Assembly: GCF_008386585.1 (NCBI RefSeq)
Contig: NZ_VUOB01000013.1
Location: forward strand, 1 to 64,000
Direction: 5' to 3'
DNA length: 64,000 bases
Source: Solihabitans fulvus
Lineage (GTDB): Bacteria; Actinomycetota; Actinomycetes; Mycobacteriales; Pseudonocardiaceae
Shown here: positions 62,971-64,000 of the stretch, piece by piece
Layout of the letters: each line of letters starts with the position of its first letter
Position numbering within the stretch: the stretch's first letter is position 1
Notes under the pieces: generated by a model
The model's database searches: none
Told to the model about the DNA's origin: nothing
What the model saw: only the letters and a program-made list of their open reading frames with translations
Made by a program: the position numbers and the translations under genes

Positions 62971-64000
62971 TCAAACCGAGCGATACACGGCGACCGTCTG
63001 CTCGGCGACCGAGGCCCAGGAGAACTCCCGCTCGGCGCGCAGCCTGCCGGCCTCGCCCATCGCCTCAGCGCGGGCAGGGTCGGCGAGCAGCTCGTTCACC
63101 GCGTCGGCGAGCCCGGCCTCGTACGCCGGCAGGTCCCGCTCGTCCAGGTGCACCAGCAGACCGGTCTCGCCGTCCTCGACCACCTCGGGAATCCCGCCGA
63201 CGTCGGAGGCGACCACGGCCGTGCCGCACGCCATCGCCTCGAGGTTCACGATGCCGAGCGGCTCGTACACCGAAGGGCAGACGAACACCGTCGCGCGGCT
63301 GAGCACCTGGCGCACCTCGGCAGGCTGGAGCATCCGCTGGACCCAGAACACCCCGGGCCGGGCCGCCGCGAGCGCCGACACCGCGGTCCTGGTCTCCTCG
63401 GCGATCTGCGGGGTGTCCGGCGCGCCAGCGCACAGCACGAGCTGGGCGTCGGGGTCGATCCGGTGCGCGGCCGCGATCAGGTGGCCGACGCCCTTCTGCC
63501 GGGTGATCCGGCCGACGAACGCCACGATCGGCCGGTCGGGGTCGATGCCGAGCCGCACCAGCGCGTCCGTCTCGGTCACCGGGTGGTAGGCGGCGGTGTC
63601 GATGCCGTTGCGGACCACGTGCACCCTGGCCGGGTCCAGCGCGGGGTAGCAGTCCAGCACGTCGGTCCGCATGCCCTCGCTCACCGCGATGATCGCGTCC
63701 GCGGCCTCGTACGCGGTGCGCTCCACCCACGAGGACACCCGGTAGCCGCCGCCGAGCTGCTCGGCCTTCCACGGCCTGCGCGGTTCGAGCGAGTGCGCGG
63801 TGAGCACGTGCGGCACGCCGTGCAGCAGCTTCGCCAGGTGCCCGGCCATGTTCGCGTACCAGGTGTGCGAGTGCACCAGGTCGACGCCGGCCACCGCGGC
63901 GGCCATCTCCAGGTCGACCGAGAGCGTGCGCAGGGCCGCGTTCGCGTGCTCGAGCCCCTGCGCCACGGCGTGCGAGTGCGCGTCGACGCGCGGCCCGCCG
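62971..64000 (-). CDS. glgM: GT4 glycosyltransferase GlgM/GlgA type, 5' end outside the window
   Basis: The visible part (about 343 codons) is the C-terminal bulk of the actinobacterial GT4 enzyme (Rv1212c type) that makes maltose-1-phosphate from ADP-glucose or extends alpha-glucans. Motifs are VHSHTWYANMAGHLAKLLHG, HVVRNGIDT, AFVGRITRQKGVGHLI and the donor-binding VYEPLGIVNLEAMACGT. The frame stays open to the edge (AHSHAVAQG...), so GTG 63966 is internal. DUF3117 and this gene are neighbours in mycobacteria; here pepA and four other genes lie between. Confidence 0.9.
   Translation of the reverse strand, partial: GGPRVDAHSHAVAQGLEHANAALRTLSVDLEMAAAVAGVDLVHSHTWYANMAGHLAKLLHGVPHVLTAHSLEPRRPWKAEQLGGGYRVSSWVERTAYEAADAIIAVSEGMRTDVLDCYPALDPARVHVVRNGIDTAAYHPVTETDALVRLGIDPDRPIVAFVGRITRQKGVGHLIAAAHRIDPDAQLVLCAGAPDTPQIAEETRTAVSALAAARPGVFWVQRMLQPAEVRQVLSRATVFVCPSVYEPLGIVNLEAMACGTAVVASDVGGIPEVVEDGETGLLVHLDERDLPAYEAGLADAVNELLADPARAEAMGEAGRLRAEREFSWASVAEQTVAVYRSV

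Overview
The window is GC-rich, gene-dense chromosomal DNA from an actinomycete, most likely a member of the Pseudonocardiaceae. Supporting signs are strong G/C bias at third codon positions, frequent GTG and TTG starts, mycothiol (mshB), PIM-type mannosyltransferase and lpqW-like genes, glucosylglycerate synthesis (gpgS), and a DUF3117 gene. The family-level call is an inference. No rRNA, tRNA, prophage, IS element or CRISPR was seen.

The backbone follows the gene order of Mycobacterium tuberculosis Rv1098c to Rv1212c as I know it: DUF4245, glpX, fumC, ychF, PimE-like GT87, pterin dehydratase, typA, lpqW, mshB, a membrane partner, fdxA, dapC, dapD, dapE, two LOG genes, folP2, gpgS, a DivIVA-like gene, tagA, DUF3117, and glgM (cut by the right edge). 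Accessory blocks sit between these genes.

Layout. 0-6 kb: central carbon genes (glpX, fumC), a secreted trypsin and a ferredoxin-NADP reductase. 6-9.3 kb: an alkylation-repair pair (ada-alkA, ogt) and a MarR/NmrA divergent pair. 9.4-13.6 kb: ychF, a Uma2 nuclease, a lone YefM antitoxin with a YoeB fossil, a GT87 mannosyltransferase and a pterin dehydratase. 13.6-17.5 kb: a TPP riboswitch and a thiamine ABC transporter. 17.6-23 kb: a LolA-like protein, ABC ATPase, repeat protein and ABC permease, divergent from a two-component system with direct repeats between them. 23-25.3 kb: a NUDIX fusion and trpS with a Trp leader-peptide attenuator. 25.7-28 kb: a Cys/Lys-rich microprotein, twin palindromes and typA. 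28-36.4 kb: lpqW and an opp peptide transporter. 36.4-46.3 kb: mshB, fdxA, dapC, CHAD, a frameshifted RelA/SpoT gene with a coupled small gene, tetR, dapD and dapE. 46.3-51.5 kb: LOG proteins and secreted peptidases. 51.7-57.3 kb: folP2, gpgS, padR, tagA, a crotonase with PaaX, and DUF3117. 57.5-64 kb: pepA, LysR/MFS, a lipoprotein and glgM.

Functional themes. dapC, dapD and dapE supply the succinylase branch of lysine/diaminopimelate synthesis. mshB makes mycothiol. The GT87 enzyme and LpqW fit phosphatidyl-mannoside assembly. gpgS and glgM handle glucosylglycerate and alpha-glucan.

The most unusual signals are: a translationally coupled ORF made of a 12 x 15-base tandem repeat inside the ABC operon; a dispersed 3'-flanking repeat carrying DnaA-box-like sites at both ends of the window; a RelA/SpoT-domain gene with a clear one-base frame break and a coupled 84-aa partner; a 13-mer GTCCACAGTGGAC that is far too frequent; and at least fifteen genes with a TAnnnT hexamer 6-8 bases before the start codon, suggesting leaderless mRNAs.
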